A DNA stretch of 64,000 nt from Clostridiales bacterium (GTDB lineage Bacteria; Bacillota_A; Clostridia; Oscillospirales; Oscillospiraceae): the NCBI GenBank assembly GCA_014799485.1, contig JAAVHY010000032.1, positions 9,042 to 73,041 of the forward strand, written 5' to 3'. Each line of letters starts with the position of its first letter. Position 1 is the stretch's first letter. The notes under the pieces are model-generated. The model was not told the origin of the DNA. It searched no databases and saw nothing but the letters and a program-made list of their open reading frames with translations. The position numbers were made by a program, and so were the translations under genes. This document shows positions 56,912 through 64,000 of this stretch, one piece after another.

Positions 56912-59263
56912 TCAAAGGATCAGTTGGATGGGGTCCTGGGGCCGGTCCCCCGCCAGGGGCAGGGTGACGACGGCTTTGAACAAATCCCCGTCGATGATGA
57001 TGTCAAACTTCCCGTGCTGGAGCTCCGTCAGCGACTGGGCGATGGACAGCCCCAGCCCGCTGCCCGCCTGGTTGCGGGACTCGTCCCCCCGGACGAACCG
57101 CTCCATCAGCCGCTCGGCGGGGATATCCAGAGCGTCCCGGGAGATGTTCTTCACCGACAGCACCGCCCAATCCCCGCCGCGCCGCAGGTCCACATACACC
57201 CGGGTGCCGGGCAGGGCGTACTTGGCGCAGTTGGTGAGCAGGTTATCCAGCACCCGCCACAGGTGGCGGCCGTCCGCCTCCACCCACAGGGGCTCTTCGG
57301 GCAGGGAGCGCACCACCGTCAGCTTCTGGGCCTCCAGCCGCTCGCCGGTCTCGGCCAGGGCCTGGTCGGTGAGCTGGGCCCAGTCCAGACGCTCCCAGTT
57401 CACGCTCAGGTTGCCAGTGGACGCCTTGGACGCCTCCACCAGATCCTCGGTGAGCTTTTTCAGCCGCTGGCTCTTGCGGTCCAGCACCTCAATATACTCC
57501 GCCGCCTTGGGATTCTGGATGTCCTCTTTTTTCAGCAGGTCCACATAGTTGATGATGGAGGTCAGCGGCGTTTTCAAATCGTGGGACACGTTGGTGATCA
57601 GCTCCGCCTTGAAGTGCTCGCTCTTCAGCCGGTCGTCCACCGCCGCCGAGATGGCGTGGCCCAGGTTGTTCAGCTCGTCGGCGTGGCCCCGCAGGTCGGG
57701 GAGCATACGCCGGGTGTCGATGTGGTAATTGGGATTGCCGCCGATGATCTCCTGGGTGCCGCGGCGGATCTTCTTCCACTGGTAGGCCCACCCGCACAGG
57801 TAGACCGATACCAGGAAGGTCACCAGCAGCCACAGCCCCGCGCCGCGCTCCATCGTTACGATGGTAAAAAGGGTATACGCCATACAGCCCATCACCGCCT
57901 TCCACACCAGGGGGACGGCACGGACCGCGCGGCCCGCCGTCCCGGCCAGTTCCCAGAACCATCCCAGGCACAGCAGGAACACCCGCCAGCACCAGGCGCA
58001 AATGGCCCATATCCAGGTGTTGCGCAGGAGTGTGTGTGCCTTGCACCGGGCGCACACCGTGATCAGCGCCCCCATGCCCAGGGCCGCCGTGACGCCCACC
58101 GCCGAGCCGATGCAGAAGAGCTGGATGAACATGGGCGCGTCCATGTAAGCGTCATGTACCGCCACGGCCCCAAGGCCCATGGCCCCTACGCCGCCCAGGA
58201 ACATCAGCCCCAGCAGCACATCCCCGGGCAGCCGGTGGAACCAGTTCAGGCAGATGCCCTCCACCCCGCGCTTGTGCCCCGCGCCGCAGCACAGGTAGAC
58301 CATCAGCAGCACGCCCGCCACGCCGCACACGATGGTGAGCACCAGGTATTCCGTCCGGCTGCTGTGCCACTGCTCCAGCTTCATAGCAGCCGCCCGGTAC
58401 TGGTCGTCCGCCGGGAACTTTTTGTCCACCCACAGCGTCAGGGCAGCGGTCTCCGCCGCCTCCGCCGCCTCCGCGCTGGCGTCCTTTACCCACTCCAGGT
58501 TCACCGGGTCAAAAATATAGCCGAATTGGTTGGGCTCCAGGCAGGCCCCCACCGTGGGCGCGTAGATGTACAGCCCCTCCGGAGCCTCCACCCGCAGTAC
58601 GCAGGTATATCCGCTGTCGTCCATCAGCGCCGTATCTATCGACACCGCCATGCTTTCAAAATCCGCCACCACGCGGAGCATCTGCGTTGAGCCGTCCTCC
58701 GGGGCCTCCTCGTTCCGGGCCATCCCAACCAGCTCGGGCAGCTTTTCCCGCCACAGGTCGTTATAGCACTCCCCGTCCCGTTCCTCCCAGTTCAGGGCAG
58801 CCTCCCGCGTGGTATCGTCCCAGTACTCCCATCTGATATCGACATTGGGCCTGTTGGCCCCGCCTAAAGTGTATTCATACCAGTACAGACTGCTGCGCGC
58901 GCCGGCCCCGTCCTCTTTAACGTTGCCGTAGACGACCGTCCCGTCCCCACGCAGCAGCTGCCAGCGCAGGTTGGAGTTTTGGGGGGCGAACCGCTCCTCC
59001 AGCTGTTCGATCTCCCCCTTCTCCCACATAGACAGCTCCGCCCCCGAGTCCCGCCGCTCATAGAGGCGCACCAGATACTTCACCGTACTCTGATCCTGGC
59101 TGAGCCAATAGTAGGAGGTGTATCCCAGGCTTTCGCTGGCATCGTCCCACAGCGCGTCGTAGTTGGCCAGTTGATACCAGCCCATGATGGCTGTGGCGGT
59201 GAACGCCGCCACAGCCGCCATGAAGGCCAGGGCCTTCATGGCCATATTTTCCCGCCACTTCAT
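56912..59263 (-). CDS. Membrane sensor histidine kinase with large N-terminal sensor region
   Basis: The 783-aa kinase has a signal-anchor helix (residues 10-30), an extracellular region of about 300 residues, then about six helices (335-520), HAMP-like linker, HisKA with ELITNVSHDLKTPLTSIINY (His about 560) and HATPase_c with NLLTNCAKYALPGTRV and RNQAGSGLGLSIAQSLTEL. It pairs with the OmpR-type regulator whose gene overlaps by 4 nt. The extra helices before the kinase core are typical of a group of Clostridia kinases near cell-envelope genes; signal unknown. Confidence 0.9.
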   Translation of the reverse strand: MKWRENMAMKALAFMAAVAAFTATAIMGWYQLANYDALWDDASESLGYTSYYWLSQDQSTVKYLVRLYERRDSGAELSMWEKGEIEQLEERFAPQNSNLRWQLLRGDGTVVYGNVKEDGAGARSSLYWYEYTLGGANRPNVDIRWEYWDDTTREAALNWEERDGECYNDLWREKLPELVGMARNEEAPEDGSTQMLRVVADFESMAVSIDTALMDDSGYTCVLRVEAPEGLYIYAPTVGACLEPNQFGYIFDPVNLEWVKDASAEAAEAAETAALTLWVDKKFPADDQYRAAAMKLEQWHSSRTEYLVLTIVCGVAGVLLMVYLCCGAGHKRGVEGICLNWFHRLPGDVLLGLMFLGGVGAMGLGAVAVHDAYMDAPMFIQLFCIGSAVGVTAALGMGALITVCARCKAHTLLRNTWIWAICAWCWRVFLLCLGWFWELAGTAGRAVRAVPLVWKAVMGCMAYTLFTIVTMERGAGLWLLVTFLVSVYLCGWAYQWKKIRRGTQEIIGGNPNYHIDTRRMLPDLRGHADELNNLGHAISAAVDDRLKSEHFKAELITNVSHDLKTPLTSIINYVDLLKKEDIQNPKAAEYIEVLDRKSQRLKKLTEDLVEASKASTGNLSVNWERLDWAQLTDQALAETGERLEAQKLTVVRSLPEEPLWVEADGRHLWRVLDNLLTNCAKYALPGTRVYVDLRRGGDWAVLSVKNISRDALDIPAERLMERFVRGDESRNQAGSGLGLSIAQSLTELQHGKFDIIIDGDLFKAVVTLPLAGDRPQDPIQLIL

Positions 59264-59964
59264 TTCATCTTCTCCATTTTATAGCCCAGGCCCCACACTA
59301 CCTTTAAATACCGCGGGTTGGCCGGGTCGATTTCGATTTTCTCTCTCAAATGCCGGATGTGGACGGCCACCGTGTTCTCGCTGCCCAGCGCCGGGTCGTT
59401 CCACACCTGCTCGTAGATCTGGGCGGTGGAGTACACCCGGCCTAAGTTCTTCATCAGCAGGCGCAGGATGTTGTACTCGATGGGGGTGAGGCTCACCGGC
59501 TCCCCGTCCACCGTCACCAGCTTGGCCTCGTCGTCCATGACGATGCTGCCGTTGCGCAATGTGCCGTCCTCCTCCTGGGCGGAAGCCTTGCCCCCCAGGG
59601 TGGTGTACCGCCGCAGCTGGCTCTTCACCCGGGCCAGCACCTCGATGGGGTTGAAGGGCTTGGTGATATAGTCGTCCGCGCCGATGTTCAGCCCCAGCAC
59701 CTTGTCGCTGTCCTCGCTTTTGGCGGTGAGCAGGATGATGGGGATATTGCCCCCGGACTCCCGCAGCCGCGCCGTGGCCCGGATGCCGTCCAGCTGGGGC
59801 ATCATGATATCCATGAGGATCAGGTCGATGTCTCCCCCGTTCACCGCCTGGACGGCCTGTTCCCCGTTGTAGGCGGACACCGTTTTGTAGCCCTCGCTGG
59901 TCAGGTAAATTTCAAGCGCCGATACGATGTCCTTGTCATCGTCGCAGATGAGCACCGTGTACAT
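59260..59964 (-). CDS. OmpR/PhoB family response regulator
   Basis: The 234-aa regulator has receiver motifs VLICDDDKDIVSALEIYL, phospho-Asp in LILMDIMMPQLDG (about 53), LTAKSEDSDKVLGLNIGADD and TKPF, and a C-terminal winged helix ending RHLREKIEIDPANPRYLKVV with WGLGYKMEK. First gene of the operon with the kinase. Promoter 34 nt upstream of the ATG. Targets unknown. Confidence 0.94.
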   Translation of the reverse strand: MYTVLICDDDKDIVSALEIYLTSEGYKTVSAYNGEQAVQAVNGGDIDLILMDIMMPQLDGIRATARLRESGGNIPIILLTAKSEDSDKVLGLNIGADDYITKPFNPIEVLARVKSQLRRYTTLGGKASAQEEDGTLRNGSIVMDDEAKLVTVDGEPVSLTPIEYNILRLLMKNLGRVYSTAQIYEQVWNDPALGSENTVAVHIRHLREKIEIDPANPRYLKVVWGLGYKMEKMK

Positions 59965-59997
59965 GGCGCATCCCTCCCCTCTCTCCTTGTACCAATA

Positions 59998-60026
59998 ATG
60001 TTACCAGTCTCCCGATTAAGTTGCAA
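59998..60026 (-). promoter_or_regulatory. Promoter of the OmpR-type two-component operon
   Basis: Minus strand TTGCAA (60026-60021), 17-nt spacer, TAACAT (60003-59998). Confidence 0.6.
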
Positions 60027-60067
60027 CGGGGAAAATGTTTAAAATCAGTTTAAGAACCACCAGGGTT

Positions 60068-60081
60068 TGGCGATATCGCCA
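60068..60081. promoter_or_regulatory. Perfect 14-bp palindrome, candidate operator
   Basis: TGGCGATATCGCCA lies between the divergent response-regulator and folate-transporter promoters, directly against the -35 box of the latter. No cognate regulator is evident. Confidence 0.4.
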
Positions 60082-60082
60082 C

Positions 60083-60111
60083 TTGCAATTTGCCCCGGTG
60101 TGGAGTACACT
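60083..60111 (+). promoter_or_regulatory. Promoter driving the THF riboswitch and folate transporter
   Basis: TTGCAA (60083-60088), 17-nt spacer, TACACT (60106-60111). Transcription would begin close to 60118, right at the riboswitch. Confidence 0.65.
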
Positions 60112-60121
60112 ATCCCCAACA

Positions 60122-60223
60122 GGCAGAGTAGGGGCGCGTGTGTACAAGTGCCGGCGGGACGGGGAGTTGTCCGCCGGACGAAAAGCCGCAAGGCTTGCAG
60201 TGCGCGCCCCGCATCCCGCTGCC
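60122..60223 (+). promoter_or_regulatory. Tetrahydrofolate (THF) riboswitch
   Basis: The conserved THF aptamer string is present in order: AGAGTAG (60125-60131), GTGTGTACAAGTGC, GGGACGGGGAGTTG, GGACGAAAAG, CAGTGCGCGCCCCGCATCC. P1 pairs GGCAG (60122-60126) with CTGCC (60219-60223). An alternative stem pairs 60220-60226 with 60253-60259 and competes with P1. TCCTTTG (60246-60252) is complementary to CAAAGGA (60285-60291), the Shine-Dalgarno region of the folate transporter gene, giving a plausible translational switch. Confidence 0.9.
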
Positions 60224-60300
60224 GCATGGCGGAGCGCCTACGGCTTCCTTTGTGCGGCATACCCTTTTGGGGCTGCCGAGAAAGCAAAGGAGGTTTTTTC

Positions 60301-60969
60301 ATGTCTCAAACCCTGTACAAAACGCCCTTTTCCCGCGCTTACTGGAAAGACGCCGTGGCGGACGCCAAAAAACTGCGCACCCTGGTGTTCTCCGCCCTGA
60401 TGGTGGCCGCCTGCGTGGCCCTGGGCTACTTGCAGTCTATCCCTGTGGTCAACAACATCAGGGTCACCTGGGGCTTCCTGGCCCGGGCGCTGTGCGCCCT
60501 GGTGGGCGGGCCGGTGAACGCCCTGGTGTTCGGCTTTGTGGAGGACACGGTGGGCTACTTCATGAACCCCCAGGGGGGTTGGAATCCCTTTTACATCTTC
60601 ACCACCATGCTGGGGGTGTTCACCTACGCCCTGTTTCTCTACCGGGCGGAGGTGACGGTGCTTCGGGTGTTCCTGGCCAAGCTGGCCACCAATATCCAGA
60701 ATGTGTTCATCGGCGGGCTGGGCACCTACCTGTTCTACTCCAGCAAGGGCTATTGGGCCATCGTGGCCGGCAGCGCCGTCAAAAACGCCATCATGCTGCC
60801 GGTGCAGGCCATCATGCTGGCGGCGCTGTTCGCCGCCCTGCTGCCCATCCTCCACCGCATGGGTTTCCTGCCCAACCAGGCCGGACGGCTGAAGCTGTGG
60901 AAAAAGCCGGAGTGGATCGGGCGGGAGAAGGCCCGGCAGGAAGGGCTGGCGGAGCCCTGGGAGGAGTGA
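60301..60969 (+). CDS. folT: ECF transporter S component for folate (FolT family)
   Basis: The 222-aa membrane protein has about six hydrophobic helices and the FolT-like pattern RTLVFSALMVAACVALGYLQ, NIRVTWGFLARALCALVGGP and FGFVEDTVGYFMNPQGGWNP. S components bind the vitamin and dock on a shared ECF energising module encoded elsewhere. The THF riboswitch upstream confirms folate as ligand. Start MSQTLYKTPF follows AAAGGAGG at 7 nt. Positively charged C-terminal tail of about 30 residues. Followed by the symporter gene across a structured spacer. Confidence 0.94.
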   Translation: MSQTLYKTPFSRAYWKDAVADAKKLRTLVFSALMVAACVALGYLQSIPVVNNIRVTWGFLARALCALVGGPVNALVFGFVEDTVGYFMNPQGGWNPFYIFTTMLGVFTYALFLYRAEVTVLRVFLAKLATNIQNVFIGGLGTYLFYSSKGYWAIVAGSAVKNAIMLPVQAIMLAALFAALLPILHRMGFLPNQAGRLKLWKKPEWIGREKARQEGLAEPWEE

Positions 60970-60994
60970 CCGGGCCGCCGGCCGCATAACTTGT

Positions 60995-61092
60995 GCCATG
61001 TCCGCATACCTTTTCCAAAGGTAAGAGTTTTTGCAAAGCCGCCGAAAGCAGCTTTGCAAAAACTCTCCATAAGGAGGGGCTGCGGACATGGC
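60995..61092 (+). repeat. Long structured spacer: outer inverted repeat encloses two hairpins and the symporter start codon
   Basis: A perfect 12-bp inverted repeat pairs GCCATGTCCGCA (60995-61006) with TGCGGACATGGC (61081-61092); the second arm contains the symporter ATG (61088). Inside are a 6-bp hairpin (61008-61022) and a perfect 16-bp hairpin (61024-61039 with 61051-61066). The ribosome-binding site AAGGAGG (61071-61077) lies in the open junction. In RNA this would hide the start codon. The layout, outer stem plus inner hairpins, resembles the array at 10940-11030. Confidence 0.85.
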
Positions 61093-62491
61093 TTTTTTCA
61101 AGGAGCTGGGCGATTTCCTGTGGGGCGGGCCGCTGCTGGCGGCGTTTCTGGCGGTGGGGCTGTGGTACTCCTTCGGCTCCGGATTCTTCCAGCTGTTCGG
61201 GCTGCCCGTGTGGTGGAAAACCACGGCAGGCTCCCTGTTCCGGCGGGACAAAGGCAAAACGAAAAGCCGGGGGGTCACCCAGCTCCAGGCCCTGTCCACC
61301 GCCCTGGCCGCCACCATCGGCACCGGCTCCATCGCCGGGGTGGCCACCGCCATCGTGTACGGCGGGCCGGGGGCGGTGTTCTGGATGTGGATGTCCGCCC
61401 TGCTGGGCATGGCGGTGAGCTGCGCGGAAAAGACGCTGGCGGTGCGTCACCGGGAGAAGGGGCCCGACGGCCGCTGGCGGGGCGGGCCCATAGAGTACAT
61501 GAAAAACGGCCTGCGCCTGCCGGGGCTGGCAAAAATTTTTGCCCTGTTCTGCGTCGCTGAGACGCTGGCGGGGGGCAACCTGGCCCAAGCCAACTCCATC
61601 GCCACCTCCCTGTCCGCCGCGGCCGGGGCCGAGCCCAAAGTGGTGGGGGTGGTGCTGGCCGTCGTCACCGCCATCGTGCTGGCAGGGGGCATCAAACGCA
61701 TCAGTAAGCTGTGCGAACTGCTGGTGCCCGCCATGGCCCTGCTGTTCGTGGGGGGCGGCCTTGCGGTAGTCGCCGTCCACTGGCGGGCGGTGCCGTGGGC
61801 GTTCCGGCAGATCGTCGCCTACGCCTTCGCCCCACGGGCCATCGCCGGGGGCTACACCATGGGGTCGGCACTGCGGTACGGCGTGGCCCGGGGGGTGTTC
61901 ACCAACGAGGCCGGACTGGGTATGTCCTCCATCGCCCACGCCTGCGCCGATGTGGACGAGCCGGCGGAGCAGGGGATGTGGGGCATTTTCGAGGTATTTT
62001 TCGCCACCATGGTCATCTGCACCGTCAGCGCCCTGGTCATCCTCACCTCCGGGGTATACGATCCCGTCCAGGCGCTGGCCCTGGCCGAAGCGGGCGCACT
62101 GCCCGAGGGGATGCTGGGCGCGCCGCTGACGGCGGCGGGGTTCGCCACCCTGTTCGGCGAGGCGGGAGAGTGGATCGTGGCGGTGAGCCTGATCCTGTTC
62201 GCCTTCACTTCCCTCATCGGCTCGGGATATTACGGGCGGCGGGGGGTGGAGGCCCTCACCGGCGCCCGGTGGGCCCGGGGCCTGTTCCAGCTGGCCTTCC
62301 CCGCCTGCATCATCCTTGGCGCGGTGGGGGACGTAACGGCGGTGTGGCAGCTGGTAGACGTGTTCAACGGCCTGCTGGCAGCGGTCAACCTGCCAGCGCT
62401 GCTGCTGCTCTCGCCGGAGGCGCTGCACCTGCTGCGGGTCTGGCTGGGGGCTCAAAAAAAGAAAAACAGGAATTGGGAAGAATCCACTTGA
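61088..62491 (+). CDS. Sodium:alanine/glycine symporter (AGCS family)
   Basis: The 467-aa protein matches the alanine or glycine:cation symporter family: GVTQLQALSTALAATIGTGS, IAGVATAIVYGGPGAVFWMW, GIKRISKLCELLVPAMALLF and ARGVFTNEAGLGMSSIAHAC. About ten helices. It uses Na+ to import alanine or glycine; glycine fits with the folate theme of the preceding gene but this is speculation. AAGGAGG is 10 nt before the ATG; both lie within a large inverted repeat. Confidence 0.94.
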   Translation: MAFFKELGDFLWGGPLLAAFLAVGLWYSFGSGFFQLFGLPVWWKTTAGSLFRRDKGKTKSRGVTQLQALSTALAATIGTGSIAGVATAIVYGGPGAVFWMWMSALLGMAVSCAEKTLAVRHREKGPDGRWRGGPIEYMKNGLRLPGLAKIFALFCVAETLAGGNLAQANSIATSLSAAAGAEPKVVGVVLAVVTAIVLAGGIKRISKLCELLVPAMALLFVGGGLAVVAVHWRAVPWAFRQIVAYAFAPRAIAGGYTMGSALRYGVARGVFTNEAGLGMSSIAHACADVDEPAEQGMWGIFEVFFATMVICTVSALVILTSGVYDPVQALALAEAGALPEGMLGAPLTAAGFATLFGEAGEWIVAVSLILFAFTSLIGSGYYGRRGVEALTGARWARGLFQLAFPACIILGAVGDVTAVWQLVDVFNGLLAAVNLPALLLLSPEALHLLRVWLGAQKKKNRNWEEST

Positions 62492-62515
62492 CAACGGATG
62501 AAAAATTGGTATAAT
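62488..62515 (+). promoter_or_regulatory. Promoter of tRNA-Ser
   Basis: Perfect TTGACA (62488-62493) and TATAAT (62510-62515) at 16-nt spacing, starting within the symporter stop region. Two small hairpins (CGCCGC/GCGGCG and GTGAC-TTC-GTCAC) lie between it and the tRNA. Confidence 0.75.
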
Positions 62516-62572
62516 AGTCTACGTTGCGCCGCACCATAGCGGCGAGATGAATTGTGACTTCGTCACCGATTT

Positions 62573-62663
62573 GCAGCGGTATCGAAGAGGTCATAACGAG
62601 CACGATTGGAAATCGTGTAGCGGCTGAAACCGCTCGAGGGTTCGAATCCCTCCCGCTGCGCCA
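62573..62663 (+). tRNA. tRNA-Ser (anticodon GGA)
   Basis: Acceptor arms GCAGCGG and CCGCTGC pair perfectly, the anticodon arm CACGATTGGAAATCGTG shows GGA (reads UCC/UCU), a class II variable arm AGCGGCTGAAACCGCT follows, and the T arm is GAGGGTTCGAATCCCTC. The genomic CCA is encoded. Genes downstream look like an integrated element, so the tRNA 3' end may serve as an attachment site. Confidence 0.95.
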
Positions 62664-62672
62664 AAAAGAACG

Positions 62673-62718
62673 AACGGTTTAGATGCCGTAGGCTGAACGC
62701 CTACGGCATCAACCGTTT
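62673..62718 (+). terminator. Terminator of tRNA-Ser
   Basis: GATGCCGTAGGC/GCCTACGGCATC with 5-nt loop, extended by AACGGTT/AACCGTT; GGGTTTTTTG follows. Confidence 0.8.
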
Positions 62719-62820
62719 CCGGGTTTTTTGCCCCTCGAATTTTCAGAAGTAAAACGATAGATGCCCACCAGCGTTTATTAGCAACGTAGGGTGTTTGAAC
62801 CCTCGCAGGCTAAGTTCCAG

Positions 62821-62853
62821 GTAGTGCCCTTTTTCAATTTAAAAGGGCACTAC
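62821..62853 (+). terminator. Hairpin terminator in the region after tRNA-Ser
   Basis: GTAGTGCCCTTTT/AAAAGGGCACTAC, perfect 13-bp stem, followed by TTTTT. No gene precedes it after the tRNA terminator; 62719-62820 may encode a small transcript or be the scar of an integration. Confidence 0.7.
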
Positions 62854-62897
62854 TTTTTAGCTGCTGCAAATTGATGTAAACTAAGGGGGCTGATTTG

Positions 62898-63023
62898 ATG
62901 GTCTTTCCGAAGCAATCAGACTGGTGCCTTGTGTAGCCGCAGAAACGCAAGTCCTCGTTTTTCTACGCCCAGCAAGAGGCAGGCATTCATCCAGATACGG
63001 AAGTCATCCGAACAACTAAATAG
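62898..63023 (+). CDS. Small ORF interrupted by an in-frame amber codon
   Basis: ATG 62898 follows AAGGGGG at 8 nt and reads MVFPKQSDWCLV, then TAG (62934-62936), then PQKRKSSFFYAQQEAGIHPD and TEVIRTTK, ending TAG at 63021. A terminator begins 10 nt after that stop. The composition after the amber codon looks protein-like, so this is either a nonsense-mutated small gene or a readthrough ORF. Family not recognised. Confidence 0.35.
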
Positions 63024-63033
63024 TCCCAGCGCT

Positions 63034-63071
63034 GGCCGGTATCTTTCTCTCACGCAAGAAAGGTACCGGCC
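63034..63071 (+). terminator. Terminator after the amber ORF
   Basis: GGCCGGTATCTTTCT/AGAAAGGTACCGGCC, 15-bp stem with one wobble, followed by TTTTTTG. From here to 63231 no gene is visible. Confidence 0.85.
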
Positions 63072-63231
63072 TTTTTTGTTTTCTCAGAAAAACCGCAGGG
63101 GAAACCGATCCAGCGACAAGCTGATCCAGAACAACACGCCAAATGATAACAAAGTGATAATTCGCCACAAGGCTCATAGCTATTTTCGACAAGCTGTGGT
63201 ATGGTGTGGCACTACAAAGGAGGTGTAAACG

Positions 63232-63534
63232 ATGCGAGAAACTCTGGAAGATCTCTACTATGGCAGAATCAACCCCTGCGAACACCAGATGAGCGCCAAC
63301 AGAAACTTACTGAGGGTATCAGGCAAGATCACCCAGTGTGAGAATCAACTCAAAGAACGGTTGGACGAACAAGGGCTGGCGATTCTCGCCGAGATGGCCG
63401 ACGCCCATCAAGAGATCAGCTGTGTCACGGCGATGGAGAACTTCATCTTGGGCTTCCGGCTGGGTGCCAGGATCTTGGTTGAGTGCCTGGATGAGGATGA
63501 CGGTGATATGTCGGCGGTGACCGGCAACGGCTAA
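63232..63534 (+). CDS. Small conserved protein, DUF6809-like
   Basis: The 100-aa acidic, helical protein reads RETLEDLYYGRINPCEHQMS, RLDEQGLAILAEMADAHQEI and MENFILGFRLGARILVECLD. I recognise this layout (ETLEDLYYGNI.P.E, then a three-helix bundle ending GFRLG...E) from small proteins in mobile elements of gut Clostridia; function unknown. AAAGGAGG precedes the ATG by 8 nt. Confidence 0.7.
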   Translation: MRETLEDLYYGRINPCEHQMSANRNLLRVSGKITQCENQLKERLDEQGLAILAEMADAHQEISCVTAMENFILGFRLGARILVECLDEDDGDMSAVTGNG

Positions 63535-63589
63535 ATCAAAAGACAGCGATCACGCAGAATGCGCCCCAGTCCATATCCGGCATAGGCAG

Positions 63590-63616
63590 TGCCCCGCTTC
63601 ACCCTGGAGCGGGGCA
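63590..63616 (+). terminator. Hairpin after the small conserved gene
   Basis: GCCCCGCT/AGCGGGGC with about 9-nt loop, then ATTTCTAC; modest terminator between the two small genes. Confidence 0.55.
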
Positions 63617-63668
63617 TTTCTACCCCTACGCTAAGGAGGGCACTGGGTACAAGTAATGGAGGTAGATC

Positions 63669-64000
63669 ATGATATTCAAAGCAACCCTCAGCAACAAGGC
63701 CCACCCGGAGTATGGGCAGGCCACCATTCCCTTCCCCATCCCCGGCGACCAGTACGACCAGGCCATTGAACTGCTGGAGGGACTGGACATCGGTTCCCCC
63801 ACCGGGCAGGACTGCCGGGTGGATCTCCTGGACAGCAAGTACCCCATCCTCAAGCGGCTGGTGACCCAGAGCGTCAACGTGGACGAACTGGACTATCTGG
63901 CCAAGCGGCTGGAGAGCTTCTGTCCGGATGAGAATGCCCAGTTCCAGGCCATGGCCTCCAAGATGTGCCTGTCGGACATCCAGGACTTCATCAACCTCAC
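63669..64000 (+). CDS. Element-borne conserved protein, ArdA-like antirestriction annotation group, cut by window edge
   Basis: The first 110 codons are in the window: ATLSNKAHPEYGQATIPFPI, QAIELLEGLDIGSPTGQDCR, LKRLVTQSVNVDELDYLAKR and QAMASKMCLSDIQDFINL. This resembles acidic proteins in integrative elements of gut Clostridia that are commonly labelled antirestriction ArdA-like; I am confident of the mobile-element group, less so of the function. GGAGG lies 6 nt before the ATG. The C terminus is outside. Confidence 0.55.
   Translation, partial: MIFKATLSNKAHPEYGQATIPFPIPGDQYDQAIELLEGLDIGSPTGQDCRVDLLDSKYPILKRLVTQSVNVDELDYLAKRLESFCPDENAQFQAMASKMCLSDIQDFINL

Noticed and set aside
62780..62810. 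T-arm-like GGGTGTTTGAACCC as a second tRNA
   Set aside because: No acceptor, anticodon or D arm can be folded around it; kept only as a possible integration scar.

Overview
The window is a 64 kb chromosomal segment of a GC-rich, anaerobic, spore-forming gut-type Clostridia, most likely in or near the Oscillospiraceae (Flavonifractor/Lawsonibacter/Intestinimonas-like). This rests on the long Alu-domain SRP RNA next to dnaX-ybaB, an alpha/beta SASP gene with a sigma-G-like promoter, an AsrABC sulfite reductase, a tetrahydrofolate riboswitch on an ECF folate transporter and a type I-C CRISPR locus. The genus is inference.

0-7.7 kb: an ATP-grasp ligase followed by a PHP-domain gene, an epoxide-hydrolase-like enzyme, SRP RNA, dnaX, ybaB, a Nudix hydrolase and an M3 oligopeptidase. 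7.7-17.9 kb: a long minus-strand block for sulfite reduction: asrABC, a FecCD/BtuCD-type ABC importer, siroheme synthesis (Met8-type enzyme and a CobA-HemD fusion) and a ferredoxin-tailed aldo/keto reductase, with a divergent LysR regulator whose promoter overlaps that of asrA. 17.9-25 kb: Xaa-Pro peptidase, AbgT transporter, CoA-disulfide-reductase-like enzyme, cystine-type SDF symporter and L-cysteine desulfidase. 25-31 kb: PHP phosphatase, MFS transporter, BlaI/BlaR1 pair, M42 peptidase. 31-40 kb: an ABC importer whose ATPase carries an unusual internal insertion, plus a divergent binding-protein/histidine-kinase/AraC-regulator operon that probably controls it.

40-54 kb is a decaying accessory region: a Lar-like protein, a yqeB fragment, a 990-aa protein with flagellin-like ends and a beta-rich, glycine-rich middle, an XRE/resolvase chimera, a type I-C CRISPR-Cas locus with intact interference genes and cas2 but internally deleted cas4 and cas1 and a degenerating array, a RelE/Phd toxin-antitoxin pair and a broken HTH regulator. 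54-62.5 kb returns to core genes: SASP, a cystine-type ABC importer behind a short Cys-containing leader ORF, a two-component system, the riboswitch-controlled folate transporter, and a Na+/amino-acid symporter whose start codon lies inside a long inverted repeat. After tRNA-Ser(GGA) the right edge carries small genes typical of integrated elements.

Recurring themes are sulfur traffic (sulfite reduction, siroheme, cystine uptake twice, cysteine desulfidation), uptake systems with signal-transduction partners, and strikingly structured intergenic DNA (hairpin arrays at 10.9-11.1 kb and 61.0 kb).
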